A stretch of DNA of 43,654 nt, taken from NCBI GenBank assembly GCA_028866135.1, contig JAGWIS010000003.1, positions 1 through 43,654 of the forward strand, in the 5' to 3' direction. The stretch is from Patescibacteria group bacterium. GTDB lineage: Bacteria; Patescibacteriota; Minisyncoccia; Phycocordibacterales; Phycocordibacteraceae. The notes under the pieces were generated by a model. The model saw nothing but the letters and a program-made list of their open reading frames with translations. It was not told where the DNA came from and did no database searches. Every line of letters starts with the position of its first letter. Within the stretch, counting starts at the first letter, position 1. Made by a program: the position numbers and the translations under genes. Positions 31,407 to 39,079 of this stretch are shown in pieces.

Positions 31407-31883
31407 TTAGCGCCGGGAAAGGCCGGAAACGAGCGCGGTAATGCCAATGGCGATGGCATCGAGCTCGTCATCGAGGCGCTTCTTTTCGGGAAGCGAAAGG
31501 AGCCGGGGAACCATTCCCGCGATGGCTTTTTTGTCCGAGCCTCCGTGGCCCGTGACCGCGAGCTTTATCTGCTGCGGCGAACACTCAATGACCGGCAGGG
31601 AAGCGCGCCCGGCTGCGGCGAGCACCGCGCCGCGCGCCTCGGCGACCCCGAGCGCCGTTTTTTTGTTGACGCTAAAGAAGAGTGTTTCGATAGCGAGCGC
31701 CTGCGGCGCATAGGTTTTGATGGCGTCCGAAACCGCACGCGCCACGTGCGCAAGACGATCTTCACGCGCGCCTTTTCCCGGAAGCACGCACATACTCATC
31801 ACGAGCGTCGGGCGCGAAGGATTGCCCTCGATGACGGCGATGCCGAGGCGATCGTAGCCCGGATCAATCGCCAGTATTCTCAT
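31407..31883 (-). CDS. ruvC: Holliday junction resolvase RuvC
   Basis: 158 residues. Endonuclease that cuts Holliday junctions moved by RuvAB. Catalytic residues: D7 in AIDPGYDRLG, E in LAIETLFFS, and the C-terminal acidic pair in DDELDAIAIGIT; the basic GHGGSDKKAIAGMV loop is present. ATG 31883 overlaps the yebC end by 20 bp, so the two are co-translated. Order ruvB-yebC-ruvC on the minus strand; ruvA is separate, at 42627. Confidence 0.95.
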   Translation of the reverse strand: MRILAIDPGYDRLGIAVIEGNPSRPTLVMSMCVLPGKGAREDRLAHVARAVSDAIKTYAPQALAIETLFFSVNKKTALGVAEARGAVLAAAGRASLPVIECSPQQIKLAVTGHGGSDKKAIAGMVPRLLSLPEKKRLDDELDAIAIGITALVSGLSRR

Positions 31884-32418
31884 AGCCGCGCGCGTTCGTG
31901 AACACCTGCTGCACGTCCTCATGGTCGTCGAGCGCTTCGAGAATTGTCTGGAGCCGACCCTCCTCTTCTTCGGCCACCTCCAGAAGCGGTTCGTTCGGGG
32001 CGTAGGCGGCGCCGGTTTTCGTAAACGCCCAGCTCGCCGCGCCTGGCGCGGCGAGCTCGACACCGCGCTCCACAAGAAGATGCTTCACTTCCTGAGTGGT
32101 GCGGTTTTTGTTATCGGTAAGCGCATCAACGAGAATCGCGACGCCGCCCGGGCCGTACGCTTCATACACGACCTGCTCCAGGTTGCCGGAATCCTTTGAG
32201 ATGCCTTTCGCGATAGCGCGTTCGATATTTTCTTTCGGCATGTTGGCCGCTTTTGCGCGTGCGATGGCGACGGAAAGCCCTGGTGCAGAAAGGACACCAT
32301 TCGCTTTTTTCGATTCAAGCGCGATGAGGCGCGCGTAGCGCGAGAAGACGCGGCTCTTCGCGGCGTCGGTCACCGACTTCTGGCGCTTAATCTGGGACCA
32401 TTTGCTGTGTCCGGACAT
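31864..32418 (-). CDS. yebC: YebC/PmpR family protein (compact)
   Basis: 184 residues, against about 240 in most bacteria. Starts MSGHSKWSQIKRQKSVTDAA, with NMPKENIERAIAKG and YEAYGPGGVAILVDALTDNK. About 55 residues of the third part are missing between WAFTKTG and the C-terminal DVQQVFTNARG. The family acts as translation or transcription factors (ribosome pause relief, TACO1-like). It lies between ruvB and ruvC. Confidence 0.93.
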   Translation of the reverse strand: MSGHSKWSQIKRQKSVTDAAKSRVFSRYARLIALESKKANGVLSAPGLSVAIARAKAANMPKENIERAIAKGISKDSGNLEQVVYEAYGPGGVAILVDALTDNKNRTTQEVKHLLVERGVELAAPGAASWAFTKTGAAYAPNEPLLEVAEEEEGRLQTILEALDDHEDVQQVFTNARGYENTGD

Positions 32419-32441
32419 GAGATAGGGGGAACGGGCGAATC

Positions 32442-33437
32442 TTACGCCAAAATATTTTCTTCGCCAAGAAACGCGCGGCCAGAGGAGGTCAGTATGCGGC
32501 CGCGCGGCGAACGCTCAATGAAGCCGAGACGAAGGAGATAGGGCTCGTACACATACTCGACCGTGTCGGAATCTTCATGGAGCGCGGCTGCGATTGCGCG
32601 GACGCCGGCAGGGCCGCCACGAAAGCCCCTCAGAAGCGTTTCGAGATAGCGACGGTCGTCTTTCGTGAGGCCATGCGCATCGATGCCAAAAAGTTCGCAG
32701 GCTTCATCGCAGAGCGCGGCCGAAAGCTCGCGGCCATGCACTTCGGAGAAATCGCGAACGCGCTTCAGAAGCGCGTTCGCGACGCGCGGCGTCGCCCGGC
32801 TTCGTGCGGCTATGCGTTCGATGACCTCTTCGGGCGCTTCGAGCTTCAGGAGGCCCGCTGAGCGGCGGATGATGTCGCGCACATCCTCATCGCTGTAAAA
32901 GTCGAGCTGATAGATGCCGCCGCCGAAGCGCGAACGAAGCGGTCCCGAAAGTTCTGCGACACGCGTGGTCGCGCCGACGAGCGTGAAGGGCGGAAGCGCG
33001 AGTTCTATGGTGCGAGCGGAAGGGCCCTTCCCGAGGATGATGTCGAGATGCCCGGACTCGAGAGCGGGGTAGAGAAGCTCCTCGATCTTGCGCGAAAGGC
33101 GGTGAATCTCGTCGATAAAGAGGACTGTATTCGGCTCGAGGTTCGTAAGTATTGCCGCAAGATCACCCGAGCGCTCAATGGCGACGCCAGAAGTCGTTTT
33201 CAAAGGCGAGCCAAGCGTTGCGGCAACCAAGTGAGCGAGCGTGGTTTTCCCGACGCCCGGCGGCCCGTAGAAAAGGATGTGCTCGGGCATGCTGCCGCGC
33301 TTCTTCGCCGCATCAATTGCCACGCGTACGTTTGCTTTCACCTGCTTCTGCCCCACGTATTCGTCCCAGTGAGAAGGGCGCAGAGCCGCGTCAAGCGACG
33401 AGGAGAGGGAAGGAGCGCCGTCCAAAGGGGTTGACAT
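32442..33437 (-). CDS. ruvB: Holliday junction branch-migration ATPase RuvB
   Basis: 331 residues. Walker A YGPPGVGKTTLAH, Walker B VLFIDEIHRLSR, sensor I LVGATTRVAELSGPLRSRFG, and the C-terminal winged helix (GFIERSPRGRILTSSGRAFL). The hexamer drives junction branch migration with RuvA. ATG 33437 gives MSTPLDG and has TATACC (33444-33449, minus) ending 6 nt upstream; an in-frame Met at 33458 and longer extensions lack homology. Confidence 0.95.
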   Translation of the reverse strand: MSTPLDGAPSLSSSLDAALRPSHWDEYVGQKQVKANVRVAIDAAKKRGSMPEHILFYGPPGVGKTTLAHLVAATLGSPLKTTSGVAIERSGDLAAILTNLEPNTVLFIDEIHRLSRKIEELLYPALESGHLDIILGKGPSARTIELALPPFTLVGATTRVAELSGPLRSRFGGGIYQLDFYSDEDVRDIIRRSAGLLKLEAPEEVIERIAARSRATPRVANALLKRVRDFSEVHGRELSAALCDEACELFGIDAHGLTKDDRRYLETLLRGFRGGPAGVRAIAAALHEDSDTVEYVYEPYLLRLGFIERSPRGRILTSSGRAFLGEENILA

Positions 33438-33478
33438 AAAAGTGGTATATGCTAGCATTCTACCACACCCGGACAGTA

Positions 33479-33592
33479 CAAAACGGCGTCGCTCTTCAGC
33501 ATAAAATGTGTCTCCTCTTGCATTGAGTGCATCATGCACTTCTCGCGCGAGTTCCACAATGGGCGGAAGAGCTTAAAAATGACGCCGTTTTG
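33479..33592. repeat. Inverted-repeat unit upstream of ruvB
   Basis: CAAAACGGCGTCGCTCTTC (33479-33497) pairs with GAAGAGC (33566-33572) plus GACGCCGTTTTG (33581-33592), with an 8-nt bulge TTAAAAAT. The interior has the palindromes AGTGCATCATGCACT and CTCGCGCGAG. Confidence 0.75.
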
Positions 33593-33615
33593 ACATGCCG
33601 GGCATGGTTCTTCAT

Positions 33616-33769
33616 CCCGTTCATACTCCTCTAGGCAAGGCTTGACGGCTTTGGGCGTTTCCCCAAGGACTTTGTGGTCTGCTACTTCGGTAGTGGCGCT
33701 GCGGAACTCCTCAGGTGTCTCGTCTACCCCGCGTTACTGCGGGTTTTTGCCTGGAGGAGTATGCACGGG
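33616..33769. repeat. 154-bp unit with 23-bp terminal inverted repeats
   Basis: The left arm (33616-33638, beginning CCCGTTCATACTCCTC) and right arm (33747-33769, ending GAGGAGTATGCACGGG) pair at 21 of 23 positions. Inside are a CTAC-TTCG-GTAG hairpin (33691-33702) and a terminator-like CCCGC-GTTACT-GCGGG hairpin. It is MITE-like in size and form. Confidence 0.75.
33728..33748 (+). terminator. Plus-strand intrinsic terminator with no annotated upstream gene
   Basis: CCCGC-GTTACT-GCGGG followed by TTTTT. On the plus strand no gene precedes it, since both flanking genes are on the minus strand. It could end a short non-coding RNA starting near 33460. Confidence 0.5.
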
Positions 33770-33777
33770 ATTTTGTG

Positions 33778-35451
33778 TTAGGCCCGAGGAAGGTCGACAG
33801 TCCCGGCAACTTCCTCAAGCGAGGTGACGCCGTTTAGCGCTTTGATTATTCCGTCCTGGGCCATCGTGAGGTAGCCCTGCTTTGCGGCGACTTTCGAAAT
33901 TTCGTTTTCAGGCGGGTTATCACGGAGGAAGCGCGCGAGCTCGTCGTCCATGAAAATGGCTTCGTATAGGCCGATGCGCCCTTTATAGCCCGTCTCATCA
34001 TCATTTGCCGGAGCCGGCTCCCAGACCGTCTCTATTTTTTCAGGAATGAGCGATTTGTCGGCAAGCGGGGCAAATACTTTTTCAATCATCTTTTTCTCTT
34101 CGTCGGTGAGCGGACGCTCTTTTTTCTTACCCGGATCAAGTTTGCGGATCAAGCGTTGAGCCATCGAGACGGTGACGGCTGAGCCGAAGGATTTCGGGTC
34201 GGCGCCGAGATCGACGAGCCGCGGGAAGGTACCGGCGGCGTCGTTGGTGTGGAGCGTGGAGAAGACGAAGTGCCCGGTGAGCGCGGCCTGGATGGCGATG
34301 TTCGCCGTCTCGCCGTCGCGGATTTCGCCGACCATGATGATGTCGGGGTCCTGACGCACGATCGAACGGAGGCCTTCAGCGAACGTGTACTTTTGCCCCT
34401 CGACCTGCGTTTGCACGATGCCTTCGAGATGGTACTCGACCGGGTCTTCGATCGTGATGATCTTTATCTCCGGCGAGTGGATCTCGCGGAGGAATGAGTA
34501 GAGCGTCGTCGTTTTGCCGCTTCCGGTCGGGCCGGTCGTAAGGAGCATGCCGTTTGGCCTACGGATTTCCGTCTCGAGGCGCGCGAGAAGCTTCGGGTGG
34601 ATGCCGAGGTCCTTATACGAAACTTTCGTGGCTGCTGGGTCGAGGATGCGCATCACGATCGACTCACCATAGTTCCCGGGAATAAACGAAACACGCATCT
34701 CGATCTGGCTCGTTCCCTTTACGATGCTGAAGCGCCCGTCCTGCGCGCGGTTGGTGACGTTCAGTTTCACTCCCGAAAGGAGTTTGATGCGCGAATTGAG
34801 CTGGTGGTACGTGGCGGGATCAAAAAAGTACGTGTCAGAGAGAAGTCCGTCGATGCGGAGCCGCAACAGCGCCTTCTCTTCGCCCGGCTCGAAGTGGATG
34901 TCGGAAGCGCGAAGCGCGAAGGCGCCGGCAAGAACGGCCTCAAGCACGTGAGAGACACGGTCGAGCGCCTTGAGCCCTGTCGAGGAATCAAGCTCCTGCG
35001 TCAGCGTCTTCTTCCCGTCCTCCTCCCGATGCATCTTCTCGAGCATTCCCGGCGGGATGACGAACACGCCCGCTTTCGACTCGACGGTAAAGGTGAGGTC
35101 GGCGTACCGCGCGAAGACCCGATCGAGGCTTTTTTTCGAAACGAGAAACTTTTCCACGTGGAACCCGCGCGCGGCGAGATCCTCCTCAAGCGCCGGGAGC
35201 GCCGGATTGTTTGGATTATGGATGGCGAGCGAAAGGGCCTGCGCCGTTTTCTCGAAAGCCGCCGCTTCGGCCGCGCGCGCCTTTTCTTCAGGAATGACGC
35301 GGAGCGCGTCGTTGTCTATCTCCTTGAGCGAGAGGTCGGCATACGACATGCCGTACTTATCCGAGAGTATCTGAGCGACATCTTCTTCCTCTCGCTCGCG
35401 CACTCGGGACAGTTCTGTCTCCTCGCGCTCGGTATCAAAGGGTAAATCCAT
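33778..35451 (-). CDS. Second GspE/PilB-family ATPase
   Basis: 557 residues. Same architecture as the pilB at 3386: an N-terminal MshEN-like region, DIHFEPGEEKALLRLRIDG, Walker A GPTGSGKTTTLYS, ITIEDPVEYH, IIMVGEIRDGETAN and GHFVFSTLHTN. The zinc-binding cysteines are completely absent (IRKLDPGKKKERPL, NDDETGYKGR). The sequence differs clearly from the first copy, so they are paralogues, not a recent duplication. It stands alone, without pilC. TATCAT (35459-35464, minus) ends 7 nt before ATG 35451. Could power a distinct pilus or secretion step. Confidence 0.92.
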   Translation of the reverse strand: MDLPFDTEREETELSRVREREEEDVAQILSDKYGMSYADLSLKEIDNDALRVIPEEKARAAEAAAFEKTAQALSLAIHNPNNPALPALEEDLAARGFHVEKFLVSKKSLDRVFARYADLTFTVESKAGVFVIPPGMLEKMHREEDGKKTLTQELDSSTGLKALDRVSHVLEAVLAGAFALRASDIHFEPGEEKALLRLRIDGLLSDTYFFDPATYHQLNSRIKLLSGVKLNVTNRAQDGRFSIVKGTSQIEMRVSFIPGNYGESIVMRILDPAATKVSYKDLGIHPKLLARLETEIRRPNGMLLTTGPTGSGKTTTLYSFLREIHSPEIKIITIEDPVEYHLEGIVQTQVEGQKYTFAEGLRSIVRQDPDIIMVGEIRDGETANIAIQAALTGHFVFSTLHTNDAAGTFPRLVDLGADPKSFGSAVTVSMAQRLIRKLDPGKKKERPLTDEEKKMIEKVFAPLADKSLIPEKIETVWEPAPANDDETGYKGRIGLYEAIFMDDELARFLRDNPPENEISKVAAKQGYLTMAQDGIIKALNGVTSLEEVAGTVDLPRA

Positions 35452-35507
35452 GAGATGAATGATAACAGAGTCGATAATAGCATCGGAAAGGCCAGGGAAG
35501 CGGGCAC

Positions 35508-35537
35508 TTGACAAATTACTATAAATGGTAGTACAAT
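35508..35537 (+). promoter_or_regulatory. Consensus-type promoter of the lipoprotein gene
   Basis: TTGACA (35508-35513) and TACAAT (35532-35537) are separated by 18 bp. The predicted start leaves a leader of about 60 nt before the ATG at 35603, with AAAGGAG as ribosome-binding site (6-7 nt spacing). This is the only clear two-box promoter in the window. Confidence 0.75.
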
Positions 35538-35602
35538 TTGCCCGGAACTGAAGTCAGACCTTTGTCTACTGAAAACCAAACCTCTCACAAAGGAGTCGCG
35601 CC

Positions 35603-36145
35603 ATGGTCACGAAAAGGCTAGTCAGCGTTTTGGCCTGCGGCCTTTTCGCCGCAGTCTTGGGTGGGTGTGCCGGGTCCTATTGGGGGTCCTATGTGCCGGA
35701 CCCAAAGTTTCCTAAGCTGGCCCTTGCACCAGACGATGAACAACAGGGGGCAGCCCAGGAGGCGACAGAAAAGCCGGACTGTGTCCTCGTCGGCGGCAGC
35801 AAGTACTGCAAGGAAAGAGTGGTGCCGTCAGTGCGAAGGGGCACGGACAGATGGGCGAAGAAGTATTACTGCGCCGAGCCACACACTTGGGTAAAGGTCT
35901 CGGAGGAAGTCTCGATTTGTGCTCCGACGGGGTCAGGGAAAAGGTTTGTTCCCTCGAACACCACCGTCATCCAGTCGCCTTGTTTGATGAGCTGGTGGGG
36001 ATGCGGCGGGTGGGGCTTGGGAGCCTCTTATGGAGTGCCCTACTCGGTTCAACAGACGCCGCAAACTCAACAGACGGAGTTAGAAGAGCTTAAGAATCTG
36101 CGACTGCAGAATCAGAAACTGATGGAACTGTTGCAGAAGAAGTAG
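35603..36145 (+). CDS. Lipoprotein of unknown function
   Basis: 180 residues. Lipoprotein signal VTKRLVSVLACGLFAAVLGG followed by Cys22 (lipobox LGGC). The mature part has six further cysteines and Gly/Trp/Tyr-rich segments (SWWGCGGWGLGASYGVPY), then a C-terminal coiled coil (TELEELKNLRLQNQKLMELL). No family recognised. It has its own consensus promoter, a good Shine-Dalgarno and a strong terminator, unlike neighbouring genes, so it may be horizontally acquired. Confidence 0.85.
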   Translation: MVTKRLVSVLACGLFAAVLGGCAGSYWGSYVPDPKFPKLALAPDDEQQGAAQEATEKPDCVLVGGSKYCKERVVPSVRRGTDRWAKKYYCAEPHTWVKVSEEVSICAPTGSGKRFVPSNTTVIQSPCLMSWWGCGGWGLGASYGVPYSVQQTPQTQQTELEELKNLRLQNQKLMELLQKK

Positions 36146-36157
36146 CCCCTGTTTTAT

Positions 36158-36192
36158 GCGCCCGTTTCCGGAAGGGAACGGGCGCACTTTCT
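36158..36192 (+). terminator. Intrinsic terminator of the lipoprotein gene
   Basis: GCGCCCGTTTCC-GGAA-GGGAACGGGCGC is a 12-bp stem with a GGAA tetraloop (one G-U pair), followed by ACTTTCTTTTAT. Begins 12 bp after the stop codon. Confidence 0.85.
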
Positions 36193-36214
36193 TTTATAGC
36201 GGTACAATTGGCTT

Positions 36215-36670
36215 GTGGCTGAGAAAACAGTTAAAACGCTTGCAGAGTTCGAGAGCGAGGCGGCGCGGTTCGCGCTCTCGCTTGCACCGATTGACCGAGC
36301 GACCCTCGTTATGCTTTCAGGAGAGCTTGGAGCAGGGAAGACTGCGTTTACCAAAGCAGCCGCTCGTACACTTGGAGTGGAGGAGACGGTAAACAGTCCG
36401 ACGTTCGTTCTCGAGAAAATCTATTTGCTGCCGCGCAAAGAGGGACATCCGATGTCCGACTTTGCGCGGCTTGTGCATATCGACGCGTACCGACTCGAAA
36501 AGGGAAGCGATCTCGCTCCGCTCGGTTTCGACGAGCTCATGAAGGATTCCGGAAACCTCATTTTGCTCGAGTGGCCGGAGAAAGTGGCCGACGCCCTCCC
36601 GACTCCCTCTGTGCGCATTTCCATAACAACTCTTCCGGACGATTCGCGCACCATCTCCTATGCCCCGTAG
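36215..36670 (+). CDS. tsaE: tRNA t6A biosynthesis ATPase TsaE
   Basis: 151 residues. ATPase partner of TsaB/TsaD for threonylcarbamoyladenosine at position 37 of tRNA. Walker A GELGAGKT at 36-43, NSPTFVLEKIY, HIDAYRL and LLEWPEKV match the family. Between IY and HIDAYRL there are 17 residues where others have about 8; the extra piece (residues about 72-86, LPRKEGHPMSDFAR) is encoded by a palindrome at 36430-36470. GTG start at 36215; TACAAT (36203-36208) ends 6 nt upstream. polA follows. Confidence 0.93.
   Translation: MAEKTVKTLAEFESEAARFALSLAPIDRATLVMLSGELGAGKTAFTKAAARTLGVEETVNSPTFVLEKIYLLPRKEGHPMSDFARLVHIDAYRLEKGSDLAPLGFDELMKDSGNLILLEWPEKVADALPTPSVRISITTLPDDSRTISYAP
36430..36470. repeat. 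In-frame palindromic element inside tsaE
   Basis: GCCGCGCAAAG (36430-36440) and CTTTGCGCGGC (36460-36470) are perfect arms; inside is a second hairpin GGACAT-CCG-ATGTCC (36443-36457). It coincides with the extra loop of the protein. Confidence 0.85.
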
Positions 36671-36692
36671 TAGAATTTCGGCTTGACAGGGT

Positions 36693-39077
36693 ATGGCTAA
36701 AAAGACATCCGTAAAAAAACGCATCGTGCTCTTGGATTCTCATGCGATCATCCATCGCGCGTATCACGCGCTCCCGGAGTTCACCGGCCCCTCCGGCGCG
36801 CCCACGGGTGCTTTGTACGGGCTCGTTGCGATGCTCCTTAAGATAATTACCGACCTGAAGCCCGACTATCTCGCGGCGTGCTTCGACCTGCCGAAGCCGA
36901 CCATCCGCCACGAAGCCTATGAGCACTACAAAGCGACGCGCGTGAAAACTGACGACGCACTTGCGCTCCAATTGAATGAATCGCGTAAGGTATTCGAAGC
37001 ATTCTCGATTCCGCTCTACGAGCGAGAGGGATTTGAAGCGGACGATCTCCTCGGCACCATCGCGCACGAACTGCGGGAAGAAGGCGTCGACGTCATCATC
37101 GCCTCGGGCGACATGGACGCGCTTCAGCTCGTCGACGACAAACGCGTCCGGGTTTACACGCTCAAGAAAGGCATCAATGACACGATTTTGTATGACGAGA
37201 AGGCAGTCATCGAGCGCTATGGCTTCAAGCCGGAACTCATCCCCGACTGGAAAGGGCTTCGCGGCGACCCCTCTGACAACATCAAGGGCGTTCCCGGCAT
37301 CGGCGAAAAGACGGCAACGGAGCTCGTGAAAGGTTTCGGCACCATCGAGAAGATGTATGCGGCCCTGAAGAAGGGTGATGCCGCATTTCTAAAAAAAGGA
37401 GTGAAGGCCCGCATGATCGGGCTCCTTCGTGAGCACGAAGAAGATGCGCGTTTCTCGAAATCCCTTGCGACGATACGGACCGATGCGCCCATCGCCTTCA
37501 CGCTGCCTGCGGGTGCGTGGCGTGAGACGGTGGATTTACAAAAAATTCTCGCGATGTGCGAGGGATTCGGTTTCCGTTCGCTTCGAGAACGGGCGAAGAA
37601 GATTCTCGCAAACGGCGACGAGGCAGAAACAGAAAACCCTTTGTTTGTTGCACCCGCTCCTGAAGAAGTAGACCCAACGAAGCTTGCAGAAGCGCAGGCG
37701 ATGCTCTGGCTCATTTCTTCGGAGTTCACAAACCCCTCGCTCGACGACATACTCGCATTCACCAAAGAACGAGTGTTCGCCGCTGCATACGCGAAGCTTG
37801 AGGGTCAGCTCGCCGCTTCGGGCCGGGTGCAAGAGGTGTACGAGCATATCGAAAAGCCGCTCATACCGGTCGTGCGCAGGATGGAGGAGCGCGGCGTGCG
37901 CATTGATCCGGACGTGCTCGATTCTCTCGCGGAGAAATACCGCTCCGAACTCAAGCAGATCGAGAAGCGCATCTATAAGGCGGCCGGGCGCGAATTCAAT
38001 GTGAGCTCCCCGAAACAGCTCGGCGAAGTTCTTTTCGATGAGCTGAAGATTGTTCCGGAGAAGCAGAAGAAGACGGCGGGCGGTCAGCGTTCAACCCGCG
38101 AGAGCGAGCTCGAAAAGATTCGCGACGAGCATCCGATCGTGGCCGACATCCTCGACTACCGCGAATTGAAAAAACTCCTTTCGACCTACATCGAAAACCT
38201 GCCGCCACTACTTGATGACGACCACCGTCTTCATGCGCAGTTCCTCCAGACCGGGACGACGACGGGCCGCATGGCGAGCCAGAATCCGAATTTGCAGAAC
38301 ATCCCGCTCCACTCTGAGCGCGGGCGCGCGATACGCCACGCTTTCGTCGCATCAAAAGGTTTCAAGCTCGTGGCACTCGATTATTCTCAGATAGAACTGC
38401 GGCTCGCGGCGATCCTTTCGGGAGACGAAAAACTCTGCAAGATATTCAAGAGCGGACGGGACGTGCACCGGGAGGTCGCGGCGCAGGTATTTCATGTTGC
38501 GCCCGAGGCGGTCGATCTTGAGATGCGCCGGAGGGCGAAGGTCATCAATTTCGGCATCCTCTACGGCATGGGGGTGAACGCGCTTCGTGCCCAGCTCGAC
38601 TCGACGACCGCGGAAGCGCATCAGTACCTCGAGGAGTATTTCGCGACGTTCAAAACCCTTTCCGAATACCTCGAGCGCACGAAAGGATTTGCGAGAAAGC
38701 ACGGCTACACCGAGACGTTGTTTGGCCGCCGCCGGCAGTTTCCGGAAATGAAATCCTCATTGCCTTACGTGCGGGCTCAAGCGGAGCGCATGGCCATTAA
38801 TGCGCCTCTCCAGGGAACGCAGGCCGACATCATCAAGCTCGCAATGGTGCGTGTCGACGAGATGCTCAAAAAGGAAGGCGCGCTTGACGACGCCTATCTG
38901 CTGCTTCAGGTGCACGACGAGTTGGTGTACGAGATCCGTGCTGAACGGGTCGCGACACTCGCTGCCAAAATAAAAGAACTCATGGAGTCGGTGTTGCCGC
39001 AAAAGGAGACCCGCGGCGTGCCGGTCGAAACGGTGATGAAGTCCGGAGATGATTGGGGCGCGATGCGCGCCATTTAA
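36693..39077 (+). CDS. polA: DNA polymerase I
   Basis: 794 residues. Repair and Okazaki-fragment polymerase. N-terminal 5'-3' exonuclease domain about 1-290 (LLDSHAIIHRAYHALPE, FEADDLLGTIA, GDPSDNIKGVPGIGEKTA). The middle region (about 310-400) is too short for a full 3'-5' exonuclease fold and lacks its acidic motifs, so no proofreading is expected. Polymerase motifs: TTTGRMASQNPNLQNIP, LVALDYSQIELRLAAILSGD (A), RRRAKVINFGILYGMG (B), LLLQVHDELVYE (C). TAGAAT lies 16 nt before ATG. holA-like follows 2 nt after its stop. Confidence 0.96.
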   Translation: MAKKTSVKKRIVLLDSHAIIHRAYHALPEFTGPSGAPTGALYGLVAMLLKIITDLKPDYLAACFDLPKPTIRHEAYEHYKATRVKTDDALALQLNESRKVFEAFSIPLYEREGFEADDLLGTIAHELREEGVDVIIASGDMDALQLVDDKRVRVYTLKKGINDTILYDEKAVIERYGFKPELIPDWKGLRGDPSDNIKGVPGIGEKTATELVKGFGTIEKMYAALKKGDAAFLKKGVKARMIGLLREHEEDARFSKSLATIRTDAPIAFTLPAGAWRETVDLQKILAMCEGFGFRSLRERAKKILANGDEAETENPLFVAPAPEEVDPTKLAEAQAMLWLISSEFTNPSLDDILAFTKERVFAAAYAKLEGQLAASGRVQEVYEHIEKPLIPVVRRMEERGVRIDPDVLDSLAEKYRSELKQIEKRIYKAAGREFNVSSPKQLGEVLFDELKIVPEKQKKTAGGQRSTRESELEKIRDEHPIVADILDYRELKKLLSTYIENLPPLLDDDHRLHAQFLQTGTTTGRMASQNPNLQNIPLHSERGRAIRHAFVASKGFKLVALDYSQIELRLAAILSGDEKLCKIFKSGRDVHREVAAQVFHVAPEAVDLEMRRRAKVINFGILYGMGVNALRAQLDSTTAEAHQYLEEYFATFKTLSEYLERTKGFARKHGYTETLFGRRRQFPEMKSSLPYVRAQAERMAINAPLQGTQADIIKLAMVRVDEMLKKEGALDDAYLLLQVHDELVYEIRAERVATLAAKIKELMESVLPQKETRGVPVETVMKSGDDWGAMRAI

Positions 39078-39079
39078 AC

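Larger units (their letters stand above)
33452..33766 (-). pseudogene. Possible zinc-ribbon-like gene with an in-frame stop
   Basis: From GTG 33766 the frame reads MHTPPGKNPQ, then TAA (33734-33736), then continues about 93 codons with natural-looking composition: TPEEFRSATTEVADHKVLGE, CLEEYERDEEPCPACQNGV, REKCMMHSMQEETHFMLKSD, ending YCPGVVEC. CPAC and the later Cys/His suggest a zinc ribbon. No alternative start follows the TAA. The same DNA folds into inverted repeats and has a plus-strand terminator, so it may instead be an RNA or mobile element. Low certainty. Confidence 0.3.

Noticed and set aside
34597-35445. Long plus-strand open frame opposite the second pilB.
   Set aside because: Antisense artefact of GC-rich codon usage; no domain, start signal or family resemblance.
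36681-36693. TTGACA just upstream of polA as a -35 box.
   Set aside because: It lies only 4 nt before the start codon, with no -10 box at a workable distance; TAGAAT further upstream is a better candidate.
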